DNA of 64,000 nt from the NCBI GenBank assembly GCA_958450325.1, contig OY288242.1:67822062-67886061 (forward strand). Direction: 5' to 3'. The translations under genes were made by a program, and so were the position numbers. The stretch comes from Agrostemma githago. Taxonomy: Eukaryota > Streptophyta > Magnoliopsida > Caryophyllales > Caryophyllaceae. A model generated the notes under the pieces. It was not told the DNA's origin. It did not search any database and was given only the letters and a program-made list of their open reading frames with translations. Every line of letters starts with the position of its first letter. Within the stretch, counting starts at the first letter, position 1. This document shows positions 34,003-46,393 of this stretch, one piece after another.

Positions 34003-36577
34003 TTGTCATGCCATATTTTCGTGCGTTCTTTGTAGATCCGTGCACTTTCATAGGCGTGTAGTCGGAATTCTTCTAATTCATGCACTTGAAGCAACCGCTT
34101 CTCGCCGACTAGAGTAGGATCGAAGTTGAGTTCCTTTATGGCCCAAAAAGCCTTGAACTCCATCTCGACCGGAAGGTGACACGCTTTCCCGTAGACGAGC
34201 CTATACGGCGATGTGCCTATAGGCGTCTTGAACGCCGTCCGGTATGCCCATGGCGTGTCGTTGAGCTTCATGCTCCAATCCTTCCGGTTCCTTGTGACGA
34301 CCTTCTCAAGGATAGCTTTGATTTCCCGGTTCGAGATTTCTACTTGGCCGCTTGATTGAGGGTGATAAGCCAAGCCGGTCCTATGATGTACGCCATATTT
34401 CAACAAGATAGCATCAAGGCGTTTTTCATGGAAGTGGGTTCCTCCATCGCTTATAATGGCACGAGGAACCCCGAACCGAGGGAATATCACCTTCTTTAGG
34501 AGATTCATTACAACCTTAGCGTCATTTGTGGGTGTGGCAACGGCTTCCACCCACTTCGAAACATAGTCCACGGCTACTAGGATGTAGCGATTTCCCTTTG
34601 ACGATGGAAATGGGCCTTGGTAATCTATCCCCCATACGTCAAATAATTCAAGCTCCAAAATCCCTCTTTGCGGCATTTCATGCCTCCACGATATGTTCCC
34701 GGTCCTTTGGCACGCGTCACATTGGGAAACAAATTCCTTTGCATTTTGAAACATCGTTGGCCAATAGAACCCGGATTGTAGTATTTTTGCGACCGTCCTT
34801 GAGGCACCGTGACGTCCGCCGTATGGGGACGAGTGACAAGCTTCCATTATACCCTTTTGTTCCCATTGAGGGACACACTTCCTATATAAGCCATCGGCAC
34901 ATGCTTTGAATAGTTGCGGGTCATCCCAAAAGTATTGCTTGACCTCGTAGAAGAACCTCTTCTTTTGTTGGTAATTCAAATCCGGGGGAAGAACACCTCC
35001 CACAATATAGTTTGCATAGTCGGCGAACCAAGGAGGTTGGTCCGACGATGTAGTGCAAACAATCATTATAGCATCGTCCGGGAATGAATCATCGATGCGA
35101 GATTTCTCGAGGTCTTCAACCCGAAGGCGTGATAGGTGATCCGCTACTACGTTCTCGGCTCCCTTCTTATCACGAATCTCTAGGTCGAATTCTTGGAGAA
35201 GAAGAATCCAACGGAGTAATCGTGGGTTCGAGTCCTTCTTGGCTAGTAGATATTTCAAAGCGGAATGATCGGTGAAGACTATCACCGTAGAGCCGAGAAG
35301 ATATGATCTAAACTTGGTGAGGGGGTACACAATAGCCAATAGCTCTTTCTCGGTCGTAGCATACCGAGCTTCGGAGTTGTCGAGGGTTTTGCTAGCATAA
35401 TATATGGCATGTAAGGCTTTCCCGTCCCTTTGACCTAACACGGCCCCTACCGCATAGTCACTAGCATCGCACATCACCTCGAACGGATTGGACCAATCCG
35501 ACGATTTGATAACGGGAGCGGTGATCAAGGCCTCCTTTAACCTAGCAAAAGCCTCATTGCACGCATTAGTCCATACAAATGGGGCATCCTTCAAGAGGAG
35601 TTCGGTGAGAGGCTTGGCCAATTTTGAAAAGTCTTTTATAAATCGGCGGTAGAATCCCGCATGGCCTAAGAAACTCCGAACTCCCTTGACATTCGTAGGC
35701 GGGGGCAAATGCTCAATGACTTGAACTTTTGCCCCGTCTACTTGAATGCCCCGATCTTTGATCAAGTGACCTAACACAATGCCCTCATTTACCATGAAAT
35801 GGCATTTTTCCCAATTCAACACCAAGTTCACTTCTTCACATTTAGCTAACACTTTAGACAAATTTACCAAACATGACTCAAAGTCTTTACCATAAACACT
35901 AAAATCATCCATGAAAACCTCAACAATAGACTCGATATAGTCCGAAAAGATGCCCATCATACACCTTTGGAAGGTGGCCGGGGCATTACACAAGCCAAAA
36001 GGCATGCGTCTATATGCAAAGGTTCCGTAAGGACAAGTGAATGTGGTCTTAGGTTGGTCATCCGGGTGAATCGGGATTTGGAAAAATCCCGAAAAACCGT
36101 CAAGGAAGCAAAAGTGAGTGTGGGAAGCCAACCTCTCTAACATTTGGTCAATGAATGGGATTGGGAAGTGATCTTTCTTTGTAGCATTATTGAGTTTCCT
36201 ATAGTCAATGCACATCCTATGACCGGTAACACACCTAGTGGGCACTAGCTAATCTCTTTCATTCTTTATGACCGTGATTCCACCCTTCTTGGGAACCACT
36301 TGAATAGGACTAACCCAATTTGAGTTTGATATGGGATATATGATCCCGGCATCAAGGAGTTTCATGATTTCTTTCTTTACGACCTCTTGCATATTAGGAT
36401 TCAACCTCCTTTGTCCTTGGACACTAGGTTTAAAATCTTCTTCTAAGTGAATCCTATGCATGCAAAAGTCGGGACTAATCCCTTGTATGTCATCAAGACT
36501 ATAACCAATGGTGCTCTTATATTTCCTCCAAACCTCAAGCAACGCATCCAATTGGTTAGACTCGAGTTTGGAATTAA
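33858..36577 (-). pseudogene. AthA pol: reverse transcriptase, RNase H, integrase
   Basis: RT starts about VWRKYKSTIG (minus, 36530). An in-frame TAG at 36249-36251 cuts it just before the CIDYRKLN motif. The rest is open: RMPFGLCNAPATFQ, catalytic FMDDFSVYG (near 35910), RNase H around VMCDASDYAVGAVLG and FTDHSALKYL. Integrase follows with the zinc finger (CHSSPYGGRHGASRT, QCDACQRTG) and catalytic motifs WGIDYQGPF, SDGGTHF and SGQVEISNREI. The last native residues are ERTKIWHDK; the ORF then runs into LTR patch sequence and stops at 33858, so the C-terminal domain is lost. Confidence 0.9.
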
Positions 36578-37942
36578 CTATGACCGGACAAGACTTTTAT
36601 CGTCTAGATAGGCATAAGATAAATTAGGGGGAAGGGGTTTAAGATCAAGAGATTGTACCTCAACCGAGTAGATCCCACAAAGTGTAGCTTGATCTTCGAC
36701 CCGGTTCTTCCCGTCTAGAGCCTCTTCAAGTACATCCAAGTCTTCATCCCATAGTCCATCTTTAGCTTTCTCAAGCTCCATTGTTAGGAGAGCTTCAAGA
36801 GGGTCTTTCACAAAAAATGTCTCAGTGGTATCCTCAACAATTTCGTCGAGTACATCGATTACACAACAAGAATCTTTGATACTCGGAGTCTTCATTGTGC
36901 TATGGAGGTCAAAAGAGATCTTCTCATCTCCAATCTCCAAGGTCAATCTTCCATTCTTCACATCTATAAGGGCACCCGCCGTATGAAGAAACGGGCGTCC
37001 AAGGATGATTGGAATGTTGGCGTCCTCGGCCATATCAAGCACTATGAAATCAACCGGAACAAAGAACTTGCCTATACGAACCGGCACATCCTCTAATATG
37101 CCAAGGGGGCGCTTGATTGATCGATCCGCCATTTGGAGTGTGATAGTTGTGCATTTAAGCTCATTCATGCCTACCTTCTCACAAATGGAGTAAGGTATAA
37201 CACTCACACTCGCTCCCAAATCACAAAGGGCTCTCTCGATGTGTACATTCCCAATCTTACACGGGATGGAGAAGCTTCCCGGATCCTTAAGCTTAGGTGT
37301 GGATGGTTGTAGGTACATGTCGCTCAATCCCCCCGTAAAAGCAATAGTTTCGGGCTCTCCCAACGATCTCTTCCTAGATAGGATCTCCTTCATAAACCGA
37401 GCATAGGTAGGCACTTGAGTAATCAATTCGGTAAAAGGAATAGTCACTTCTAGGTTCTTCACGAGTTCAAGATACTTGTCGAATTGCTTGTCCGTTTTGG
37501 ACTTGGCTTGCCTTGAGGGAAAAGGTAATTGAACCTTAGTAGCTTCCCTCACTTCTTTGGACTTCAATTTCTCACCATGGGTTTCTTTTGACTTTGAGGA
37601 AGAAGTTCCCTTAGATTTGGTTTTGTCATGTGGAATGAAAGTAGACGAGGTTCTTTGCGAAGAAAGAACATTACCACCCTCGTCAATGTCTTCAACAATC
37701 ACTTCTTCCCCTAAATCCAGGTTAGGGACTTCTTCATCACAAGAATCCTCTAGAGGTTGATCAACCTTTTCAAGTATAGGCTCCTCCCTTTGTGTTCCTC
37801 CATAGTCATCCTCATTAGGCATCATAGGTGGCTCATAGCTAGAGCCACTCCTCAAGGTGATAGCATTAGCGGTAGCTTGGTTCGGTGTCGTGCCTTGAGG
37901 AGGCAATTGCCCTTTTTGCCTTGAAGAACTACCCGAGGCCAC
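36578..37942 (-). pseudogene. AthA protease region
   Basis: In frame with gag after its TAA stop. An acidic and Ser/Lys-rich linker is followed by the helix FDKYLELVKNLEVTIPF and the aspartic protease core CDLGASVSVIPYSICEKVG (DLGA in place of DTG/DSG, common in Athila), then IPIILGRPFLHTAGALIDV. The frame ends near 36578. Coding resumes one base out of frame with SCPVIVNSKLESNQLDALL, which places a one-base indel in the A-run around 36597. Confidence 0.85.
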
Positions 37943-37945
37943 TTA

Positions 37946-39931
37946 AGACAATTGAGTTTCCAACATTCTCACATGGGTGTCTCTAGCCTTGTTATCCCTT
38001 TGGATTTGATTATAAAACTCTTGTTGATTTCTTTGCATTTCCATTTGATTGCGTTGTACCTCTTGATTACTTCTTTGCATGTCCAACATTGTCTTTTGCA
38101 TATCAAAATCGGGTGTTGGAGCTTGTTGAGTATGGGGAACATTCGCAATAGTTAGAGGAAAACCATAATCATGGGTAGGAGATTTACTCCTAGGCTTGGC
38201 ATCTTGTTGTTGGTTTTGGAAGTTTCCTTGAGCTAGAAAGTTACCTTGATTTTGGTAACCTTGAAAATTTCCTTGATTTTGGTACCCTTGGTTGTTGCTT
38301 TGAAAGCCTTGGGAGTTAGGGTTTCCTTGGAAACCACCTTGGTGAGCTTGATAATTAAAATTACCTTGATTGTTGAAGCTTTGTTGATTGTTATAGGCAC
38401 CTTGGTTTTGATAGGCATTTTGTTGTTGAAAATTGTTGAAAGGCCTTTGATTGCCTTGGTAATTTTGATTGCTTTGGTTTCCTTGGTAGCCTTGATTGCC
38501 TTGGTTGCCCTGGTTGCCCCTAAAAGGGGGAGCAACATATGTTTGTCGGCCTTGTTGTTGGCCTTGTTGAGCACCTTGGAAGACTTGAGGGTTTTGGACA
38601 TTTTGAGTCTTGTAAGATAGAAAAGGGTGCTTGTGAGTGTTGGCATTGTAGTAATTGGAGAATGGTGTCCCTTGCTTATATGCTTGAAAAGCATTGACTT
38701 GTTCCACATTACTCAAACACTCATAAGACTCATGCCCGAAGATTCCACAATTTTCGCACATACCATGATTTGATGGATTAAATGAAGGATCCATGGCATT
38801 GACTTGTTGCATGGTCGGTTGGGTGGAAGAACTTGTGCCTTGAAATAAGTTGGCTTGCCCTTGAAGCTTTTTGTCTATAGCATCCATATGAGTCTTCAAT
38901 TGAGCACCCAAATCGGCACTAAGTTGAGTAATAGCATCAGTGTCGTGCCTTCCCCCTCTATTTACCTTCCTAGGTCTAGAATATTGGGAGTTATGCACCG
39001 CCATTTCCTCTATCCTTGCCCATGTTTGATCGTCCTCCACTTCGGTGAATCGGCCATTCGAACCCATATTAAGTATGCCCCTCGAATCTTCAAACAAACC
39101 ATCCCAAAATTGTTGAACAAGAAACCACTCCGACAATCCATGATGAGGACAAGAGCGAATTAAAGCCTTAAAGCTTTCCCATGACTCATAAAGCCCCTCA
39201 TCGTCACGTTGTTGAAACCCCGTGATTGAAGCCCTTAGTTGGTTGGTCTTTTCCGGTGGATAGAATTTTTGATAGAAGGCTAATGCTAGCTTCTTCCAAG
39301 TATTTATTCCTAGAGCCACCTTGTTGAGCTCCTTATACCATTGTTTTGCTTTACCAATCAAGGAGAAGGGGAAAAGGACCCATCGAATTTGGTCTTGGGT
39401 GATTCCCGCTTGCGAAATGGCATCGCAATAGTCGGAAAAAGCCTCCATATGTTGATGTGGATCCTCGGTAGGTAACCCGCTAAATTGGCTCCGCTCAACC
39501 AATTGGATGAATGCCGTCTTGGCTATAAAGTTCCCGGTATAAGTACCCGGTATAGTGGCGGGACCGGGCAAGACATCCTCCGTGAATGTCGAGTGTGAAG
39601 AGAACTTAGGTATGGTGCGACGGATTGGTGATGTGGGTGTGGAACTTGGAATAGAAGAGGTTGGAGATGTAGGAGGTGAAGTGGATGGAGAGTATGCCGG
39701 TGATGTAGAATAAGATGCGCTAGAATTGTGGGTGCCGAAGAAGTTTGAAAATCCTTCGTCGGTAGCTCCTCCCGGTGGGGAATTTAGATCAATCTCTACG
39801 CTTTGCTCGGAATCTTCGCTCGTGCCCGGTTGGGAACCTCTCGATCTAACAACTGTCCTTTTTCGAAGGTTTCGGAAAAACCTTTCCGGTTCTGAGTTGA
39901 AGAGAAGAGGATGATTTCCGCCTCTAGGCAT
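37946..39931 (-). CDS. AthA gag
   Basis: I take the Met at 39931 (MPRGGNHPLLFNSEPERFF) because AthN keeps an equivalent start and the sequence upstream reads as leader. Capsid core: FIQLVERSQFSGLPTEDP, VLFPFSLIGKAKQWYKEL, TWKKLALAFYQKFYPPEKT, IRSCPHHGLSEWF. A CCHC zinc knuckle, CENCGIFGHESYEC, is followed by a long Gln/Asn/Gly-rich stretch and a terminal Met/Gln-rich helix ending MLETQLS. TAA at 37943-37945 separates it from the protease; Athila gag-pol is usually one ORF, so this stop is probably a mutation. Confidence 0.9.
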
Positions 39932-40138
39932 AAACTGTGGACTAGGAAACAAACGTGAGAAGTCTAGTGCTTTGTGGGCACTAGACAAGAAAGAAATAAA
40001 CTCTACACAACGAAGAAGCAAGGAGAGATGGATGAAACACAATATGGATGAAACACAATATGAAACACAATTTATATCGACGAAAACACAAGATGGTAAC
40101 TCAATCTAGAAACTAAGCAAACAAAGTCTAAACAAACA

Positions 40139-40159
40139 CCGTCCCCGGCAACGGCGCCA
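40139..40159 (-). other. AthA primer-binding site
   Basis: On the minus strand it reads TGGCGCCGTTGCCGGGGACG, three bases inside the 5' LTR, the same as AthN. Confidence 0.85.
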
Positions 40160-40162
40160 AAT

Positions 40163-41211
40163 AGATGCGAGGATTTGTCGTCGATCCTACACCAATTAAA
40201 CCAACTATCCTAACTAGTAGCTAGGGGCAAGTCGGGTCGGTCCACGAAGACGGTAGAGAAAAGACTAGAGTATGCTTAGGTTTAAGACAAAGTCACAAGA
40301 AACAATGAGGGAAGATATTTTCTTTTGAGTTTGGATAAGATTAGAAACTAAGTTAAACAAAACTAAATGATTCGAATAGGAATGAGCTAAAACAAACAGC
40401 TATAACAATATCTAAAATGGAGATGAAATCAAATGGGTAAAGGAGTAGGGTTAGATCGAGTTCATAGACGTAATAGGCTAAGGGAAAACGAGGATCAAAG
40501 TGTCATCAAATCACTAAGGCAAGCTCGTGCTCTCGCAACTAAACGAACCCAACGATTCATGCAATTGAACACCCAAAACATGAGAAGTTCATTACAAGTC
40601 AAGCAAACATCAAGAGAGAAGCAACAAGTAGAGCAGTATGGCCACTACCACCCTAACAAGCAATTTATCAAACACCCAACATGCAAAACTAGTGACAAGC
40701 AATAAAGACTCAACTTTTAACCATGCTTAGCCTTAATCACCCATAATTAACGTCTAATCCCCCTACTAACCCCACAAAAAGTCTACTCACTCATAACTAA
40801 ACTAATACTAACATAACCAAAGGAAAATAACACAAAAGCTAAAACATTCATTATGCAAGATAAACAAGATAAACAATATTTAAGAGATAAAGATTGAAAC
40901 TTTAATGAATAACTAAGAATAAAAGGGAAGAGATTAAGGAAATTATACCAACACAAATATGAAGTGGAAAGATTGAAACTTTGAATAAACTTCAACCCAA
41001 AGAGATATTCAATGTTGTCAAGATTGAAATATCAATTACAAGTCTTCAAGAATCCAAAGTAGAAACTAAGATTAACACTAAATTAATGCTAAATGAGAAA
41101 TGATTAAGGAAAGTTTTAACTAGGATTAGTCTAAGAGGCAAGATTTTCTCTCTAGGGTTTTGTGTCTCTAAAATGATTACAAGAGGGGTATATATAGTGT
41201 TCCACAAGTGA
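40163..41211 (-). repeat. AthA 5' LTR (truncated)
   Basis: It matches 30326-31376 closely (roughly ten substitutions by eye) and then stops at CCACAAGTGA. About 520 bases of U3, including the palindrome cluster, are missing. The first base pair of the TG/CA end is mutated (AGATGCGAGG). Confidence 0.9.
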
Positions 41212-41859
41212 TAAACCCCGGACGTCAAGAACGACCTCCTGAAGTCGCTAAACCCCTTTCCAACAACCAAAATGCCCGTGCAAGAGTGATATGTTCACAC
41301 GGATGGTACATTTCGTTCATCGGATCCACCAGACTTAGAGGTCTTTTCATTTTTTTAGGGAGGATAAGCTACCCCACCTAGGCGTGTCGTAGCCTTTTAA
41401 CGGTTATCGTCGAGTCACCTCTGTAGCCTAATAAGGCAATATCAGGAGTACATAAAAGTGGTCCAACTTTTTTTTTTTCAAATGTCGTCCGAATTTCAAC
41501 CTCGGTCCCATGCTAAATGCCAAAACAATCACGCTCATCTCTTGACACATGTAATCAAAGCACATTGATATTTTACATTTCGAGTCAAAATCGTTTTAAT
41601 CAACGTACTACCTGGTCCGATTCTCGGCTCAAACTAACGCATTTCAAAACGTTCGGAAAAAAAATGTTTTCATCCTCTCATGCAACGGTAACGCACCCTA
41701 AACCGAGTCACATCGCAAAATGAACAAACACAAAAGTGATTACTTGTCAATCTAGGTAAGCAATTCGCCAAACGAAAACACAAGACTAATCCGACCAATT
41801 CAAATACTAAGAATTTAAAACAAATATACAAAATATACAAATTCATATACAAATCGAGG
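41212..41859 (+). other. TatB spacer right of AthA
   Basis: No recognised ORF and no pol motif. Probably TatB internal sequence and the 3' side of the antisense PMD gene. Confidence 0.4.
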
Positions 41860-44800
41860 CTAAGAAGGACCTCTAGACGCCGCGCCGATGGCAATCACAA
41901 TCTCACAAAGTTGGTCATCTAAATCTAGGTCCTCCAGGTCTACAAGAGAAGACTCACTACCATCCATCCCCGACATCATATCTAGGGTAGCCGTCTCGGG
42001 AATCCCTCCAACCTCCTCCATAGCACCCGTAGCCTCAGCCTCAGTCTCCCTCTCAACCCCATGTCTGGCCTCACCCTGCGCTGAGGTCTCGCCCCGAGAC
42101 CGAGCCAGCTGCTCCTTTAGGAAGGCGATCTCGTCAGCCCGAGATTGCAGGAGCCGCTGCGACTCAATCTCTCTCGCCTCGAGCTCGGTCACCCGAGTCT
42201 CCAGTTGTCCCACCATATCCGAGACATCCTGCAAATACACCCAAGCATTAGGAAAGCACGCAAACAGCCTAGGAATGCACCTTAGTCACACAAACTCACC
42301 GATCGAGGCCCAAAGTGTCACGGGAAACCCTCGAGGCATAAGCCCAGAAGCAGTTGGCAGCCTGCCATAACCGCTGATGACAAACCGACGAAACCTGAAA
42401 AGTAAAACCATAGAGGATAGGCAAACCGACCCTAATCCTTAGAGCCCAAGCAGAGGACAATAAAATCCCAGCTGCGTCAACCCTAAGCAGTGTCAGGGGA
42501 AAATTTGGGGGCTGAATTTCGTCAGCCGAATCGGCCAGCTGAAAAGACAACAGATTGGTCAGTCAAAAGGCAAAGAAACAACAAACCATAACACGAATCC
42601 TAGAACCAAATTTAGAACCTTACCACGAGGCGATACCAAGCTAACCGTCGGGTGACGTAAGACAAGAAGAAGGCACCAGGCACCAAGAGTGTATCGCCTC
42701 CCGCTCTGTCCCTATCCTCGAGAATCTCTGTGGCGGTCGGTGGTCTGAACATGGTCCGGGGAGGATCAACCGGTACCCTAAAGTCGTCATACAAGCACTG
42801 ACGCACCAACCGCTCGCCCAGGTACCAAACCGGACGAATCAACGCAGGGAGGAGCATCCTCCTATAACTCCGCGGCCTCAGCTCCGCAGTCACGTACTCC
42901 GGCACGCCCTCATAATCAGCCCAAGGGCGGGCTACAAACTACACACAAACAAAACCAACATCCTAATGAATCCCAAGCCTTGGGGGCTATTGAGCAAACA
43001 AACTATAGAAGGGAACTTACATCTTCAATGCGTAGCTTGTTAACTAACGCATTCTCCGCCGAGTAATGGCTAATTGTGCTCTTAGGCTGAGCGAGCCTCC
43101 ACTCGATCCCCACCGGGAATCTCTTCGGGTGCGCCCGTACCGTCTTAGGGGCCAAACACGGGAAATAGAAGTAGTTCCAAGCCTATAAAGCCCAAAAACG
43201 ACTTTAGCAAAATCAAGCCAAAAAAAAACTAAGTAGAACTCAAAACAAAAAGGGCAAAAAAAAGAAGCTAACCTCTAGTATAAGGCCCGGACCCACGATG
43301 GGCACAGCTGAGGCTGACCCTATCACCAGCGGCCTCACCATGACTTGCAGACAGCGAGTGATCTCCGCGAAAGCCGCGGTCACCCAATCGTAACGTCTTA
43401 GCCGAGACAGGTCGGCTAGGAAGGGCAAGATCCTAGTGCTAAACCTCTCGCCCTTCTCTGAGAAGTAAGTTGACCCTAGGAAATACCACATCCACAGCCG
43501 AGCATCCTGCTCCGGCGTGTTAGCTTCCCGACCCTCTAACACCGCCACTCGCTCAAAGTGGTCAGTGATGTAAGAACTCACTAACGCATGAGGCGTACTA
43601 TATGCCTCACGCGGCAAACAATCTTCGATAAGGCCCCGCACCTCATCACTATCTAGACTAGGGCCTTCAGCAGCCCACCTAATCCATTCGGACCCCAGGG
43701 CATACCGCTAATCATCCCAAAGTCCTCTAGGGTCATCCCGACCTCCCCAAAAGCCATATGAAAGGTCGAGGTAGTATCATGAAAGCGATCTATCATTGCC
43801 CTAATCACCATAAGGTTGCATTTAGTTTGGAAACTCACTAACCTAACCCATTGCCCGACCACGGGACCTAGGGCGGTCCTCTCGATTATCCCCTTTACCG
43901 TGGGGCTCAACTTCTGATGATAGACATCGAGGCACGTAGTAAAACCCGAGCTGGGGGCTGCAAACCGAAACAATGCAAAGATAAACAAAACAAACCTAGC
44001 CTAACCCGAGCAATAAATAGCAAAACCTGAGTCATAACCAACGAGCACGAATAGGACACTCACTAGGTCCCGCCCAATGCGGCAATATGAAGGTCAAGGT
44101 GAAACATCAGCTGATGGCCATCCCAATCTCGAGCTCACTCAGGATCCTTATAGACAATCTCCTCATCCTCCGGTGCAGAAACCGGAACGTGAGCCATCCT
44201 AGCAACCGTCTCTAGAAGCTTGCGCTTCTTCACTCTATCAAACTCAGTCTCGTTGATATTCTCAGGGTCGCGCCGTTGAGACGAGACACTCCTATATATG
44301 TCTTCTTCGTATTCCACGAGGAGTCTGTGAACTTGTCCCGACAACTTCCTCACTAGCACCAACCGAAGAAGTTCCCTCGGGACGCTCGGTGTTACCTCTA
44401 ACTGTAAAAAAAACCCAAAACAAACAAAAACACCACAAGACATAGCTCTAATCAGACTAAATCGGCTCAAACAGGTCAAAATAAGGTCAAATTTCGAATG
44501 AAGATATCAAAATTCCGCGAAAGCCGTTAGCACCCATTTTCGATCCCGGTCACAATGAAAGGGGTTTCGGGAAAATCCGGCATCATTACGGCACCTTCTG
44601 GTCCGTCTTAAGACACACAAAACCTTACGGAAGGTCCTAAAAGTCATCCTAGCCCATAAGAATCGACAAGAGAGTAACCCGCATCCTCATAAACACTATT
44701 TGAACAAAACTATGCAAAACAAATACGAGGATAATCGAGAAACGGTCCTTAACCATAGCATTACAAACACATTCCCTCAAGAAGCGATCATCGCACCTCA

Positions 44801-45001
44801 AGAACCTATATCAAGCTTATAACTAACCTAACAAACTATAATCGACCCTAATTCAACAATGGAGCCAAGCACAAGCATCAAAAGTTAACGAATCAAAACC
44901 CCCAAATTGATTTTCTAGGGTTCAAAACAAACAAATAATCAATCAAATCAAGCCAAATCGACATTAAACAAGTAAAGAACACTAACCCGGAGTCGACATT
45001 G
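41860..45001 (-). pseudogene. TatB antisense multi-exon gene with plant mobile domain (PMD)
   Basis: Exons inferred from ORFs plus GT/AG sites (minus): 44401 to about 44060, 43957-43273, 43182-43021, 42938-42624, 42547 to about 42488, about 42395-42300, and 42228-41860. A short first exon may end at the GTTAGT donor near 44988. The PMD core is MIDRFHDTTSTFHMAFGEVG then MTLEDFGMISGMPWG, with AWNYFYFPCLAPKTVRAH and ARPWADYEG downstream and a coiled coil at the end (LETRVTELEAREIESQRLL). The domain is known from MAIN/MAIL proteins and from antisense ORFs of plant Ty3/gypsy elements. A TGA in the second exon and a frameshift near 43680 indicate decay. Confidence 0.7.
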
Positions 45002-45365
45002 TCGTAAATAGCGAAAATCGAATCAAAACCTGGCAAGAAAAATCGAAAATTGGTGTTGAGGCGAAGAGATTGACGCGTTCGACTTCTTTGTGAAATAAGA
45101 TGAGCGCCCCAACCTTTGATTACTTAAACAGATCCGGACCGCAAAACCCTAACCGCATCAGCTTACGCGTCTAAGTCTAGGTGCGCTGAGGGCTAGTCGC
45201 CTCAAGACTAGGCCGCAGAGAGACGCGCGTCTATATGGCTTGGTGCAAACTAAAACAAAACAAAACAAGCAAACTCAAGGTTCAATACACACAACCTTTA
45301 AAACAAACAAAGTAACAATAAACAGAATAATTACTAATTGACGCCGGTAATACAGTCTCGATAAT
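45002..45365 (-). other. Upstream region of the TatB PMD gene
   Basis: No clear TATA is seen. It contains GCGC-rich inverted words around 45160-45230. TatC is inserted at its far end. Confidence 0.35.
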
Positions 45366-45370
45366 GAAAC
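45366..45370. repeat. TatC target-site duplication, left (GAAAC)
   Basis: GAAAC precedes the TatC LTR and recurs at 57420-57424. Confidence 0.9.
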
Positions 45371-46040
45371 TGTTCCGATAACGGAAACAATTTACCCGGC
45401 CTAGGATCCGGGTAGTGTAATTGAATTAATGCTAAACAACTGATCGTCTGATTCTCTTGGTCTCCCCTTCCCCTCACTCCTTGAGTCGGACTTCTCCGGC
45501 GGAAACGGCCTGCTCCCTGCACAATGAACGCACAGGGCCCCGGAGGTTGTCCGAGGAAACCCTCTCCGATGCCTAAGTCAGTCCGTGAAATGCCTTTACA
45601 AACCTAGCTCGTGAGGAACTAGGTGGCGTTTTAGGAGTAAGAGTCTAGAGAGAGAAAATCCAACCCCCCTCATGTGGGAAATGGGGAGGTATTTATACCT
45701 TCCCACAAGAGAGAGAAGAGAAAGGGGAATGGTTGGATAGAGGAGTGACATCCATCCATTCCCAATTACCAATTACCTTAGGCAAAATGACGAGAGGGCC
45801 CCTGGGGGTCCTGACCCTGCCGGCCAGGGATTTTCCCAGGGCAGACAGTCTCCAGGCAGTGGGCTGCCAGGCTTCGACAGGCTGGTTTGGCCCGTGCTCT
45901 CAGCGGCTGACGGCCAACCTTTAGCGTTTCATGCTTTGTTCCAGGTCCTTGCTGGGGGCTAGTCTTTCGACTCCCCGTCAGGAATCGTCTCGGAGCCTGC
46001 ATAGCAGGCAGTTTGATTGACAGGCGGCCCACCCCAATCA
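45371..46040 (-). repeat. TatC 3' LTR
   Basis: Minus-strand TGATTGGGG to CGGAACA. A TATA-like GGTATAAATACC (minus) lies near 45691-45703. It is shorter than the other copy by eight bases because of an indel around 45750. Confidence 0.95.
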
Positions 46041-46319
46041 ATTGGCCCTCGCCAGTAGGAGGGAAGTGGGACTTCTCCTCTGCTGGCGACTCTTGCTTGG
46101 AGGGGGGGTTGACTTCCATGTCTGTTGCAGCATTTAATGCTTCGCGCCTTCCCAATGGAACTTTGCACTGTTCCTGTCAGGAATGCAAGGAGGCGAGAGC
46201 ACTTTTGTAATGATTGCCCTTTTCTTCTGGGCGGATTTTGGGGAACCGTGAAGAGTTCCTGATTGGTGGCTCTCCTCCCAGGGTGGTTGGAGCGTTCATT
46301 AATGCGGTGTTTTCCTTGG
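46041..46319 (+). other. TatC region upstream of antisense gene 1
   Basis: No ORF. It should hold the polypurine tract for the minus-strand element; the purine stretch next to the LTR is weak (GGCGAGGGCCAAT on minus). Confidence 0.4.
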
Positions 46320-46326
46320 TATAAAA
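46320..46326 (+). promoter_or_regulatory. TATA box of TatC antisense gene 1
   Basis: TATAAAA lies 68 bases upstream of the ATG at 46394, in the plus orientation opposite to gag-pol. Confidence 0.55.
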
Positions 46327-46393
46327 TCTTTAGCTTCCTTGATCATTTGTGCTTCATTCCACCTTCAATCTTTCCATTTTCCTCATTTTAAAC

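Larger units (their letters stand above)
30326..41211 (-). mobile_element. AthA: degenerate autonomous-type Athila-lineage retrotransposon
   Basis: Minus-strand element: 5' LTR on the right (40163-41211, truncated), primer site, gag, protease, RT/RNase H, integrase, LTR-derived patch, 3' UTR, PPT, 3' LTR on the left (30326-31896). Athila affinity rests on gag and RT motifs (SGLPTEDPHQHME, FMDDF) and the primer site. Breaks: TAA between gag and protease, one-base frameshift near 36597, TAG at 36249-36251, and loss of the integrase C-terminus. It is inserted in TatB. No TSD can be read because the right end is deleted. Confidence 0.9.

Noticed and set aside
45778..46210. 125-codon and shorter ORFs in the TatC LTRs (also 57157-57441)
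   Set aside because: They lie inside LTR sequence, occur in both LTR copies only because the LTRs are duplicates, and show no domain.
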